Shown piece by piece: positions 1 through 8,968 of a stretch of 54,730 nucleotides of DNA. The position numbers and the translations under genes were made by a program. This DNA comes from an uncultured Synergistales bacterium. GTDB lineage: Bacteria > Synergistota > Synergistia > Synergistales > Aminobacteriaceae. Every line of letters begins with the position of its first letter. Within the stretch, counting starts at the first letter, position 1. The stretch lies in the NCBI GenBank assembly GCA_905235735.1, contig CAJOMU010000011.1, positions 1-54,730 on the forward strand, read 5' to 3'. A model generated the notes under the pieces. That model was not told the DNA's origin and made no database searches. It worked only from the letters and a program-made list of their open reading frames with translations.

Positions 1-193
1 CGAACAGCCATAACTCTCCGTTCTCAAGTGATGCATACGAGTCTTTGAGGTTCAGATTGCCGTTTCGGACACTTTTTATCTCCGTACCTGTCAGGACTAT
101 TCCGCATTCAAACGCATCAAGAATGAAATAATCATGACGAGCTTTGCGGTTCTGTGCTACGGTTTTTATTCTGCTGTTATCGTTCTTAGACAT
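1..193 (-). CDS. smpB: SmpB, SsrA-binding protein (5' part, runs off the left edge)
   Basis: The reading frame from the ATG at 193-191 to the window edge gives about 64 residues starting [20 protein letters not shown], followed by a [11 protein letters not shown] segment and a KDSYA segment. These are hallmarks of the SmpB beta-barrel. SmpB binds tmRNA and delivers it to stalled ribosomes for trans-translation. Only the N-terminal portion is present because the gene leaves the window; no frameshift is seen. The tmRNA gene itself is not visible here. The 72 bases between this start and the next gene hold nothing I can name. Confidence 0.93.
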   Translation of the reverse strand, partial: MSKNDNSRIKTVAQNRKARHDYFILDAFECGIVLTGTEIKSVRNGNLNLKDSYASLENGELWLF

Positions 194-265
194 GAACAAA
201 ATTTTACACGAAATTTATTTTTCTGCAATAAACTTCTAAATTTAATCATTCACATTTTATATCGT

Positions 266-544
266 TCAGAATAAATCACTGTGCGTTCCTGTTCGGTAAA
301 GCAAGAGTACCAGTGTGTCCTCATACTTTCTGTACACAAGCAGCCAGTCAGGATTGATATGACACTCACGGTATTCTTTGCGATTTCCGTGCAGAGCGTG
401 ATCTTTTTGCTTCGGTTCAAGCTGTTCTCCTTTACTCAGCTTAACGATTAGAGCTTCTACTTCATCAATATTCAGTCCGCGTTTTTGTGCTCTCTTAAGA
501 TCACGTTCAAAACGCGGAGACCTTTTGACCTTATACTTCTTCAT
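266..544 (-). CDS. YafQ-type mRNA interferase toxin
   Basis: A 92-residue basic protein with the RelE/ParE fold signature of the YafQ branch: an N-terminal KVKRSPRFERDLKRA helix, a central HALHGNRKEYRECHI segment and a C-terminal LVLLLYRTGTHSDLF end. The conserved late His (in THSDLF) is the catalytic residue in YafQ. Family members cleave mRNA on the ribosome and are held inactive by the antitoxin encoded just upstream. The start lies 1 bp after the upstream antitoxin stop, so the two are cotranscribed in the usual antitoxin-toxin order. Confidence 0.88.
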   Translation of the reverse strand: MKKYKVKRSPRFERDLKRAQKRGLNIDEVEALIVKLSKGEQLEPKQKDHALHGNRKEYRECHINPDWLLVYRKYEDTLVLLLYRTGTHSDLF

Positions 545-545
545 T

Positions 546-815
546 CTAGTCGTCTGGCATATTACTTACGTCAAAGCCCATATCCCTGAACATCTCTTTG
601 ACCGAATCATACACTTTATATTTCTCAGGATGCGCTATCATGTCTTCTTCTTCCCGCATCACTTCCTCCATCGCCGCCGCAAACTTCTCACTGTGATATA
701 ACTCGTAATCCTCCCAGTAATACGCATCTACTTCTTCATCTTCAGGGTTGAACGGTACATCCACTTTCATATCAAATTTCTCTGTCGCCTTTATTGTGTT
801 CATATAAGCATACAT
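546..815 (-). CDS. antitoxin partner of the YafQ-like toxin
   Basis: A small acidic protein (about 89 residues from the ATG at 815; in-frame ATG and GTG codons at 821 and 824 lie within its SD). It contains NTIKATEKFDMKVDVPFNPE and many Glu/Asp residues, and ends YDSVKEMFRDMGFDVSNMPDD-like. Its position directly before the toxin, one base apart, and its opposite charge identify it as the antitoxin. The N-terminus is short for a clear ribbon-helix-helix domain, so I infer the role from context and do not assign a RelB or DinJ subfamily. The C-terminal acidic part would be the toxin-wrapping segment. Confidence 0.7.
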   Translation of the reverse strand: MYAYMNTIKATEKFDMKVDVPFNPEDEEVDAYYWEDYELYHSEKFAAAMEEVMREEEDMIAHPEKYKVYDSVKEMFRDMGFDVSNMPDD

Positions 816-893
816 AATCATCACCCCGTTTCGTATTCTATCATTGCAGATATTTCTTCAGGACTGCTTACTTTCTCTCACAGTTAATAGCTA

Positions 894-3800
894 CTATATG
901 ACTACATCAAGCTGACGAAATAATTCAGATATTTTCTTGTGATAGTCTTCTATGCTCATTCTAGTGCTGTTGTATTCCTGCTCGATTCGTTCACATTCAC
1001 TAACAATCTGCTGTTGTATATCCATAGGCGGAACTGGAATCTTTATGTTTCTTATTGTCTCTATTGATAGTTCTATCTGACCACTTGCACCGTTCGCCAT
1101 TTGTTCAAGAGTTTTAAATCCTATTCCAATGCCAAGAACAAAGAGAACATAACCTGACAGAACTTCATCTTTCGGCCTGAAAATCGTTATATGATTATCT
1201 GCCGCGTAATCACCCTCAAAATCAAACATTGTTACACGTCCAGCAGTCCCTACACCTGTAGAGTTAATGAGTATGTCTCCTCTTTGCAACTTACGTTCAT
1301 CCAGTACAAAATCAGAAGCAAGATAATATTTCTTCGCGAAATCAAATTTATGAAATCCGCGTGCCTGACCAGACTTTATTATCTGTACGTTTGAATTGCC
1401 GTATATAGGAGATCTGCCTCTCTTCAAAAGAACACTTAAATCTGAAAGCCTGTATAACGGATATTTGCTTTCAAGTTCAAATCTCTTCTGTATACTCAAT
1501 CGTATAGCCTTGTTGAATTTTAAGAGGGAAAAATCAATCATTGAACTCAGATTCACAATGCTGGCATACCTCGCATTGTCCTCCGTCATCACTATGTCTT
1601 CATCTCCAAATGACTGCCTCACTACATGTGCAAGTGTCCCTTCAGCATCACGGTTATCATTCTCGTACAGCTTCCCTCCTCTCACCGAATACTGAATCCC
1701 TTCTGCTCCCTTCCTGTTGCTCCAGTCATATCCGAGAAATTCCTTCTGTCCCGCATTATCAGACGGTGAAAGTATCACTACCGTTCGCTGTTTGTACGTC
1801 ATTCCATAATAGAATAACTTCTCAGATTCATTCTTCATCGCATACTCATAGAAACGTATGATGTATTCGTCTGGTCTCTCTTCCTTCAGCTTTTGGGATT
1901 CCTTCTTCGCATTGAACGCTTCAATATACATCCGAAAGTATTCATTCAGTTCTTCAGGGTCTGCTTGGCCATCAGTGAACATCTTCCAGTCTTCTTGTGT
2001 CAGACCTTGCACTTCAAGATAACCTTCAAGTATGTATCTGTCTTCCCAGTCTGAAAGATTACTGCCTGAAAGTATCGCATTCACACTATCCTTCATCAAT
2101 TTGAATCTCTCAGGAGAAAACGCATATCTCTCAAGAAACATCACAACCGTATTTGTTCCTGTTGCTCCGAACGTCTTGCTCCCAAACTGCACAATCGCTC
2201 GTATGATGAACTTCTTCAGTATCTCCTCACGCGCTCCTATGTAACACGCTGAATCATTGCTCAGTATGCTTGAAGGTAATATCACTGCCGCTATTCCTCC
2301 GGGCTTCAAGAGTTGGGCTATTCGTTCAACGAACAAAACTTCTATCTCTGAACTGTTCGCTGTGAGTGCATTGAACAGATTGAAATCATTGTTTCTGAGT
2401 TTCAAATGCTGCATGAATGATGCTATCGAGTACGGCGGATTTGCTGTCAGAATATCAAACGTTCCCGGCTTTATCTGTTCACTGTTCTCAAGTCCATCTC
2501 CAAAGATTATATTGCTCTCTCCTGCTCCGTTCATGAACATTGATACCTTCGATACCCTCGCTAACCTGTAATCCTTCTCAATCCCAAATATACAGTCTCT
2601 CGCCCATGCATTGCTGTTATCGTCAGGGTTCTCTATGAACTTGTTTATTGCTTCAACCGCCTCCGTCAGGAAGTGTCCTGCTCCACATGCATAATCTATC
2701 ACTCTTGGCCATGTCTTATATCTCTTCAATGGAAGACTGTCCCATATGAAACGCGTTATAGGAAGGGGCGTAAAGAACTGTCCTTCGTTCTGTTTGAATC
2801 CCTTATCGAGCAATTGTTCAAATAAATCTCCGAGTACCTGATGATTCGATGTGTGCACTATCTGATACTTCGCGAATAACTGTACAACTTCAGCTAATAT
2901 CTTTCCGTTCTGATAGAACAGAGGCTCATTATGTACATCGAGAAATGCAAAATCATTGTTTGTAAAGAATTTCAGTTTTCTTATCGTCTCTTCTAAGTTC
3001 CTGATTGCCTCTTCACGTCTCTGTCCGGTGTAGTTCATGAATAACTCTCTTGGATATTCTGAAGATATGTACGTTATCTCTTCATGCATGAAATCACGCA
3101 TTCCCTCAGTGTATAATCTCTGAAGCCTGTCCTGTAATGATTCATATGTGTCTATCCTGTGCTTATACTGGAAATCTACTTCATCATCTTCATCTTTCGT
3201 TATCTCGTCTACAAGTTTGCATATGAACAATGCAATCAGTCTGTTGAATGCGTTCTCCTTATCGCTCACGTTATTATGTCTCAGTATCTCCTCGAAGCTG
3301 TTCACGATTCTGTTCTTTCCGTCCTCAAGAAATGTTTGGAGGTCTCGTTTACGTAACGGCTTTAATCCGATGTCATATGCAGATGAATCCTCCGAAAATA
3401 TTATGTCGTCATGAATCTCACGGTTATATGTCTCATTCCAGACTTCATATTTCTTCTTCGCACTGTCCGCATTAACGTAGAGCTTTATGCTGTCGTCCTG
3501 TTCATACCGCATTTTCAGATTCGCATCATCTGAACAGTTTATCGCAGGCGATCTGTATTCTATCGTTCCGTCGTCTTTGATGTCTGACGCGTACAGCACA
3601 AGCCACCTGCATGAACTCTCCTGCTGCCAGTATGAGAATAACTGTGCTCCGTCATTCAATGTGTCCTTCATGGCCTTCTCGAATTCTTTTCCCCACGTCT
3701 TGCACTCAACAATGAAGAGTACGCTCCCTGATTCATCATAGACGCATATATCTGCACGTCCGCCTTTCGGAACATGGCCAAGCTGCCACTGCTTTTCGAG

Positions 3801-4073
3801 TTCAATATGTTCATGATGATAATTTTTCATCAGAAGACGGTACACGCATTCAAAGACAACAAAATTTTCATTCGCATCAAATGAAACGTTACGGTCATGG
3901 CCTCGAATCGAAACAGGATATATCAGCCTGCGTTTTATTATGTCTGCCTGAAGTCCTGAAGACTCATGCGAATATATTCCGTTATTCAATGTGAAACCCG
4001 AAGACCTGAGAAATTTTTCAAAGTTTCCTGAATTTATCACGTTATCGCCTCCGTCTGGTAATATAATATTCAT
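894..4073 (-). CDS. single-chain restriction-modification-specificity protein (type IIG / type I-like fusion)
   Basis: A 1059-residue protein with three parts. Residues about 70-130 carry a PD-(D/E)XK nuclease of HsdR-N type: D108 in GGRADICVYD, then E123 and K125 in IVECKTWGKE. Residues about 410-620 are an N6-adenine methyltransferase with GQFFTP (431-436), motif I YACGAGHF (461-468) and motif IV NPPY (545-548). Residues about 880-1059 form an HsdS-like target recognition domain with a final coiled-coil (PPMDIQQQIVSECERIEQEY). Restriction, modification and specificity in one chain is the type IIG arrangement. No separate hsd genes are near. The start is only 25 bp from the divergent nnrE ORF, so its promoter probably lies inside nnrE. 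Known for the family: the DNA is methylated on one adenine per strand. The recognition site cannot be read from the sequence. Confidence 0.88.
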   Translation of the reverse strand: MNIILPDGGDNVINSGNFEKFLRSSGFTLNNGIYSHESSGLQADIIKRRLIYPVSIRGHDRNVSFDANENFVVFECVYRLLMKNYHHEHIELEKQWQLGHVPKGGRADICVYDESGSVLFIVECKTWGKEFEKAMKDTLNDGAQLFSYWQQESSCRWLVLYASDIKDDGTIEYRSPAINCSDDANLKMRYEQDDSIKLYVNADSAKKKYEVWNETYNREIHDDIIFSEDSSAYDIGLKPLRKRDLQTFLEDGKNRIVNSFEEILRHNNVSDKENAFNRLIALFICKLVDEITKDEDDEVDFQYKHRIDTYESLQDRLQRLYTEGMRDFMHEEITYISSEYPRELFMNYTGQRREEAIRNLEETIRKLKFFTNNDFAFLDVHNEPLFYQNGKILAEVVQLFAKYQIVHTSNHQVLGDLFEQLLDKGFKQNEGQFFTPLPITRFIWDSLPLKRYKTWPRVIDYACGAGHFLTEAVEAINKFIENPDDNSNAWARDCIFGIEKDYRLARVSKVSMFMNGAGESNIIFGDGLENSEQIKPGTFDILTANPPYSIASFMQHLKLRNNDFNLFNALTANSSEIEVLFVERIAQLLKPGGIAAVILPSSILSNDSACYIGAREEILKKFIIRAIVQFGSKTFGATGTNTVVMFLERYAFSPERFKLMKDSVNAILSGSNLSDWEDRYILEGYLEVQGLTQEDWKMFTDGQADPEELNEYFRMYIEAFNAKKESQKLKEERPDEYIIRFYEYAMKNESEKLFYYGMTYKQRTVVILSPSDNAGQKEFLGYDWSNRKGAEGIQYSVRGGKLYENDNRDAEGTLAHVVRQSFGDEDIVMTEDNARYASIVNLSSMIDFSLLKFNKAIRLSIQKRFELESKYPLYRLSDLSVLLKRGRSPIYGNSNVQIIKSGQARGFHKFDFAKKYYLASDFVLDERKLQRGDILINSTGVGTAGRVTMFDFEGDYAADNHITIFRPKDEVLSGYVLFVLGIGIGFKTLEQMANGASGQIELSIETIRNIKIPVPPMDIQQQIVSECERIEQEYNSTRMSIEDYHKKISELFRQLDVVI

Positions 4074-4109
4074 TCATTTAAATTTTACAGTACAGGAGTG
4101 ATTCGTTTT

Positions 4110-4835
4110 ATGCCGCCTGACATTGAAGAAATTGAACACGAACTCGAAGCCTTCTATGATCCTGAAGACTTTCATCGTGAGGTCGTCTATTATGATGTCC
4201 ATTCACCCGAATCAGTATCACGTGATGAAGCCCGTAATGCCGATAAACGTGCAATAGAGACCTTCGGAATCCCAAGCATATTATTGATGGAGAACGCTGC
4301 GCTCGCTGTTGTACGTGAGGTTAAAGAGTATGCGGTATTCGCTGTCATTTGTTCACCTGGAAGCAACGGAGGAGACGGTTTAGCAATTGCACGTCATCTA
4401 TGCATTCTGGGTAAAGATGTTCGCGTGTACATCGTCGGAGACCCGAAGAAAGGAAGTGAGGATTTCAAGACGAATCTAAAAATTATGAGCAAACTTGCAC
4501 CTGAAGTTCTGAACACGATCAATGATGAAAATTTTGAAGAGTTCGAGAGCGCACTTAAAGGATGTGAGACATGCATTGATGCAATTTTTGGAACTGGTCT
4601 TAACCGTCCTGTTGAAGGGATATATGCACGCGTCATTGAGGCCATGAATACTTTCGCAACTCACATAACAAGCGTTGATATTCCTTCGGGACTTGACTGC
4701 GATTCAGGTGAACCTCTCGGTACATGCATTCATGCAACGAAGACCATAACGTTCCACAGAATGAAGAAGGCATTGGACATTTCCCCGCAATATGGAGGAG
4801 ATGTTACAGTATCATACATAGGAATTCCAGACTAA
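4110..4835 (+). CDS. nnrE: NAD(P)H-hydrate epimerase
   Basis: A 241-residue protein of the YjeF N-terminal family. Visible motifs are DEARNADKRAIETFGIP, LLMENAA, the glycine loop GSNGGDGLAIARHL and DAIFGTGLNRP, then SVDIPSGLDCDSG. It epimerises damaged NAD(P)H hydrates so that a dehydratase can repair them. Only the epimerase half is present; the ADP-dependent dehydratase (NnrD) domain often fused behind it is missing. I chose the ATG at 4110; a GTG at 4098 overlaps the AGGAG itself. The downstream secreted-protein gene begins 17 bp after its stop and may be cotranscribed. Confidence 0.92.
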   Translation: MPPDIEEIEHELEAFYDPEDFHREVVYYDVHSPESVSRDEARNADKRAIETFGIPSILLMENAALAVVREVKEYAVFAVICSPGSNGGDGLAIARHLCILGKDVRVYIVGDPKKGSEDFKTNLKIMSKLAPEVLNTINDENFEEFESALKGCETCIDAIFGTGLNRPVEGIYARVIEAMNTFATHITSVDIPSGLDCDSGEPLGTCIHATKTITFHRMKKALDISPQYGGDVTVSYIGIPD

Positions 4836-4852
4836 AATATTCAGGAGATGAA

Positions 4853-7588
4853 ATGATGAAAAAGTTTCTCGCATTAATTTTCCTGCTGTCCATGTGCAAT
4901 ATCTCATGGGGAGCACAGCAATATGATCCGTATAATTTATATTTCTGGTCAAATGATTTATCAACAGAATCAAATGTGTACAGGAATTACGGCAACAGCA
5001 GCTACAATTTCTTCTATCAGCTCAGAGACGTAACAGGTGCATCACGTAATGACAGGGTTGCAGGGCCTCAATGGTTCGCAACGGTCTATGAGAATTACTA
5101 CTACAATGTTTTAGGCGAAGAAAACACAAATGAGAATCGTGGTTTGTATCGCAGGACAATGGGCGGTGAAATCCCTGATGTTAGGTTCTATGCTGTCGGT
5201 GATCTTCTCGACGGATTCAATTTCATCTTTGCAGAAGAACCTCAGCCTTATAGTTCCATATGGCGCAATTACGTTGACCCCAACATTTATGATGAATACC
5301 CTGACCCGTTAGAATCATTCTGTCTGGTCATCACTAACGGACAAGGTGAGTTCAATTTGTCATTAGGGAATCCATACGCGAGACATTTCCCGTTCTGGTG
5401 GTGGAATACAGGAACAGGATCATCGACTGGAGCAAAGTGGTGGCAGGAAGGATATAATGACTGGAGAACTAGTTCACATAAAACACTTGAGCCTATTGAA
5501 TATATTTACTCGGACGGTGTGATATATTCACGCAATGCAAACGGAAGATATATTCAGACGTATAGAATTTCAACAGATGTTTCAGGCGATACAGAGATAA
5601 CTGGTTATCATATTCTGGATACGTCCGGCAATGTTGCTTACACTCTCTCAGGTGATATTGATGACAGCGTACATTACTGGTGCAATCCTGAAGGCAATAT
5701 TGCGTGGATAACCAAAGGCGATGACAAAGTGTATGATTCTGATAACAACATAGCATACACGCTCGAAACGGATATTAACGGAGACATTTATATATGTGCA
5801 GTGAGAGAAATATATGAAGAGGTAGCCTTCTCCGATTTTGATGAAAATTACACATTCTCTGTCAATCCGTCAGGAGAACGTGCAGTATTATCCGGGAATT
5901 ATCTTGATGCAAACGTAAGGGTAAGAGGAATCGATTCAGCGAATTACGGAAGTACGCTCGGATATATGACATTCAGACAGAGAGCAAGTTTTGCAACGGG
6001 CTACAGCAACTACAGAGAGTCAACCTTAATTCCTATGGTGATTGCAAACGTATCAAACGGAAATGCTTCGGATAACCCGTTAATGTTCGACATGATAGTA
6101 TCTGACCAGAATGATAATGTAGTGAACAGAATCAAATTCACATGGGACGCTCAAAGAGATATGCCTGACCAGGATTTGGGGACGTTCTTCATGATGAAAC
6201 AGTTCAATCAGACGACCAGCCCGACATACAAACTTGAAACCCGAATCACTAACAGGACAGGCACACGTTATGAGCTGTACAGATATGATGAAATCAATTC
6301 GAGGCCAAGCGACAGCAATTACAGAGATAATTACAGACAAATAATGCCGGACTACTGGAAGTATGACCTTACAGCGGATATGTATGGCACATTGCCGGAT
6401 TATTTCCTTCTTGATGCTCATAGTCAGATTGCTCCGGGACTCGTTACGGTGTACAAGAACAACGTAGGCGAAGGATACAGGACGATAGACACTCAGTATG
6501 ATACGAGTGAATCATTCAGGCTATACGAATATTCAACGACATCACCGAAAAATCTCAGGCTGAATTATAAGCGCGTTGCAGGAATGACGACAGCAGAAGA
6601 CGGAGTGCCTTACACATACAATGAGATGCCAGCAAGTTCAAACAGCAAGGTAGTCGTGCAGGGGTTCAATATGCAGTTTGCAGATGTTACTCAGAATGAA
6701 AACGAAACTGAATATCAGCTGACTAATCTTATGGGTAAAGCTCCGGCAATGGTTCCGGCAGAACTGAGTACGGTTATGCCTCTTGAAGTGTATATAAGGT
6801 CTTCAGCATTGAACGCTTTCTTAATAAGCATAGATGTACCTGTTGAAGATGATGCAGATTTCGCTAATATCGTGTCCTATGATGAAATAGTTTCAGAAGA
6901 ACCATCTGTGCCTACACCAAATACTTCCGGCGATACATCTACGACATCAACAGTGAAAGCATCAGCAGAATATACATCGGCAAGAGCAGCATTACAGCCC
7001 ATATCGGTGAGATTGAGAATACCAAGACAGTACAGGCTCGTTAATGAAATTTGGAACGAATTGGATTCTGCTTCAAATTCACGGCAGTTATTCGAGAGAT
7101 TCGCAAATCATGGAGCGATATGGGTACGTTCAGCCGCAACAAGAGAACAGGATACGAATTTGTTCACAGCAATCAACAACAGAGGAAGCAATTTAGGTGT
7201 TAGTGCATCTGACTGCATAAGAGCATTCCTGTACAATGATGAACTCTATCTTGATTTCATAGTCTTCATTGCTGACGCTAAGAGCATTAGAGCTGACAGA
7301 ACTGCATTCATTGAAGTGTTCAAAGATGATGATGTTCCTTATATCCTGATTGGTGACGGAGCTATCGATAAGAAATGGAACTTAACATTTTTCGTCGATG
7401 CCACAGGTGATAATCCTGACACAAGAACTCCTGATGTACCAGATACACCAAGTACACCAGATACACCCTCAACACCCGAAACACCAACTGACGGGAATAA
7501 ATCATCAGGCAGTGGCGGAGGTGGAGGCTGTAACTCCGCAATACTCGGAGCGATTGCACTTGTGATTCTGTTTGCACGTAAGCGTTAA
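4853..7588 (+). CDS. secreted protein with Synergist-CTERM sorting signal
   Basis: About 911 residues. The start at 4853 has AGGAG 5 bases upstream and opens with a signal peptide (MMKKFLALIFLLSMCNISWG, cleavage near GA-QQ). The large middle part is Asn/Tyr/Asp-rich and likely beta-structured, with repeated TDVSGDTEITGYHILDTSGN-type motifs; I recognise no enzymatic domain. The end has a Pro/Thr linker (TPDVPDTPSTPDTPSTPETP), a Ser/Gly-rich stretch, GGGGGCNS, a hydrophobic helix (AILGAIALVILFA) and RKR. This tripartite end is the Synergist-CTERM signal, thought to be processed at the Cys and to anchor or sort the protein at the envelope. The role is therefore a surface or secreted protein of unknown function. 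Confidence 0.85.
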   Translation: MMKKFLALIFLLSMCNISWGAQQYDPYNLYFWSNDLSTESNVYRNYGNSSYNFFYQLRDVTGASRNDRVAGPQWFATVYENYYYNVLGEENTNENRGLYRRTMGGEIPDVRFYAVGDLLDGFNFIFAEEPQPYSSIWRNYVDPNIYDEYPDPLESFCLVITNGQGEFNLSLGNPYARHFPFWWWNTGTGSSTGAKWWQEGYNDWRTSSHKTLEPIEYIYSDGVIYSRNANGRYIQTYRISTDVSGDTEITGYHILDTSGNVAYTLSGDIDDSVHYWCNPEGNIAWITKGDDKVYDSDNNIAYTLETDINGDIYICAVREIYEEVAFSDFDENYTFSVNPSGERAVLSGNYLDANVRVRGIDSANYGSTLGYMTFRQRASFATGYSNYRESTLIPMVIANVSNGNASDNPLMFDMIVSDQNDNVVNRIKFTWDAQRDMPDQDLGTFFMMKQFNQTTSPTYKLETRITNRTGTRYELYRYDEINSRPSDSNYRDNYRQIMPDYWKYDLTADMYGTLPDYFLLDAHSQIAPGLVTVYKNNVGEGYRTIDTQYDTSESFRLYEYSTTSPKNLRLNYKRVAGMTTAEDGVPYTYNEMPASSNSKVVVQGFNMQFADVTQNENETEYQLTNLMGKAPAMVPAELSTVMPLEVYIRSSALNAFLISIDVPVEDDADFANIVSYDEIVSEEPSVPTPNTSGDTSTTSTVKASAEYTSARAALQPISVRLRIPRQYRLVNEIWNELDSASNSRQLFERFANHGAIWVRSAATREQDTNLFTAINNRGSNLGVSASDCIRAFLYNDELYLDFIVFIADAKSIRADRTAFIEVFKDDDVPYILIGDGAIDKKWNLTFFVDATGDNPDTRTPDVPDTPSTPDTPSTPETPTDGNKSSGSGGGGGCNSAILGAIALVILFARKR

Positions 7589-7597
7589 AGAAAAGAT

Positions 7598-7636
7598 AAA
7601 TCCCCTTCAAGAGTTTATGAGGGGGATTTTATTTTT
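7598..7636. terminator. bidirectional rho-independent terminator
   Basis: AAATCCCC at 7598-7605 pairs with GGGGATTT at 7622-7629, and T-rich runs lie on both sides. It separates the convergent Synergist-CTERM gene (plus) and lysC (minus), so it can serve both. Confidence 0.85.
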
Positions 7637-7641
7637 GTGTC

Positions 7642-8964
7642 TTATTCCTGGCCTTTGTCTACGAAAATGTGATATATCGAACGTACTGCACGTTCAAAGT
7701 CTTCATTCAGAACTCCCACGATGATATTCAACTCTGAAGCTCCCTGATCTATCATTCGTACATTAATGCGTGCATCTGCCAATGCCTTGAATATTTTTGC
7801 GGCTGTACCCGTCTGTGATTTCATACTGCGTCCGACAACTGCAATCAATGATATTCCCGATTCAACTTCAAGTGATTCAGGTTCAACTATCTTTGATATG
7901 CGGCTCAATACTTCCTGTTCATGCTCAATGAATTTCGATTCGTGAACTATGACCGTCATCGTATCAATTCCAGAAGGCAGATGTTCAAGAGGAATATTAT
8001 TCTCCTCGAAGCATTGCACAACTTTACGATAGAAGTCAGCCTGTGAATGCATGAGGTCTTTCGCAATTACGATTGAACAGAAATTCTTGCGTCCTGCTAT
8101 TCCCGTTATCGTATACTTTGAACGTCTTGCTGTGTTCTCGACTATCCATGTACCTGCATCATCGGGCTTATTAGTGTTTCTGATGTTTATGGGAATTCCT
8201 GCCTTCTTCACTGGGAATATCGCATCCTCATGCATAACACTAGCTCCCATGTATGCAAGCTCTCTCAATTCGCGATATGTTATGCTGCTCATCACTTCAG
8301 GATTCGATACTATGCGAGGATCAGTCATGAGAAGACCAGATACGTCAGTCCAGTTCTCATAGACGGAAGCACGGCATGCACTCGCAACTATTGAGCCGGT
8401 TATGTCCGAACCTCCTCGTGAAAATGTCTTTATGTTCCCGTCATGGCCTGTACCATAGAAACCCGGCACAACAGCTTTGGGTGTATCTTCAAGTCTCTGT
8501 GATAAGACTGCGTTCGTTCTCTCTGAATCAAAATTGCCGGACTCATCGAAGAATATCACATCAGCGGCATCAATGAACTCATAACCCAGATATGCAGACA
8601 TTATTAACCCGTTAAGATATTCTCCGCGTGAAGCTGTGTAATCTCTTTCAGGTTCATGAATGAGTTTGTCTTCAATCACATCAAACGCTTCTGACAGTGA
8701 AATATTCAAATTCAATCCCTGAATTATCTCGTTGTATCTGTCTTTCACCGCGAGGAATGGCTCATAGAAATTTTTTCCTGCCTTTGCGAGTTCATAGCAT
8801 TCGTACAATAAGTCCGTAACTTTGATGTCTGAATCGAATCTCTTTCCAGGTGCTGAAGGTATCACATATACTCTCAAATCATCGGCTTCAATGATTCGTT
8901 TCACCTTCATGAATTGTTCTGCACTCGCTAATGAACTTCCTCCGAACTTAACGACTTTCTTCAA
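7642..8964 (-). CDS. lysC: aspartate kinase
   Basis: A 440-residue aspartokinase: KKVVKFGGSSLA at the start (phosphate-binding K-F-G-G-S-S), SRGEYLNG, GFYGTGHDGNIKTFSRGGSD and NWTDVSG. Two ACT regulatory domains follow (about 300-440; GRKNFCSIVIAK and ISLIAVVGRSM). It phosphorylates aspartate, the first step to lysine, threonine and methionine, and the ACT pair implies feedback control. I place the start at TTG 8964 because GGAGAG sits 7 bases upstream and the product then begins MKKVVKFGG. A GTG at 8985 in the same frame lies inside hom. It is third in the asd-hom-lysC operon, with 4 bp after the hom stop. Confidence 0.95.
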   Translation of the reverse strand: MKKVVKFGGSSLASAEQFMKVKRIIEADDLRVYVIPSAPGKRFDSDIKVTDLLYECYELAKAGKNFYEPFLAVKDRYNEIIQGLNLNISLSEAFDVIEDKLIHEPERDYTASRGEYLNGLIMSAYLGYEFIDAADVIFFDESGNFDSERTNAVLSQRLEDTPKAVVPGFYGTGHDGNIKTFSRGGSDITGSIVASACRASVYENWTDVSGLLMTDPRIVSNPEVMSSITYRELRELAYMGASVMHEDAIFPVKKAGIPINIRNTNKPDDAGTWIVENTARRSKYTITGIAGRKNFCSIVIAKDLMHSQADFYRKVVQCFEENNIPLEHLPSGIDTMTVIVHESKFIEHEQEVLSRISKIVEPESLEVESGISLIAVVGRSMKSQTGTAAKIFKALADARINVRMIDQGASELNIIVGVLNEDFERAVRSIYHIFVDKGQE

Positions 8965-8968
8965 CTTC

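Noticed and set aside
1191-2571. Plus-strand frames opposite the RM gene
   Set aside because: Shadows of the clear 1059-residue gene; sequence is Ser/Leu-rich without motifs.
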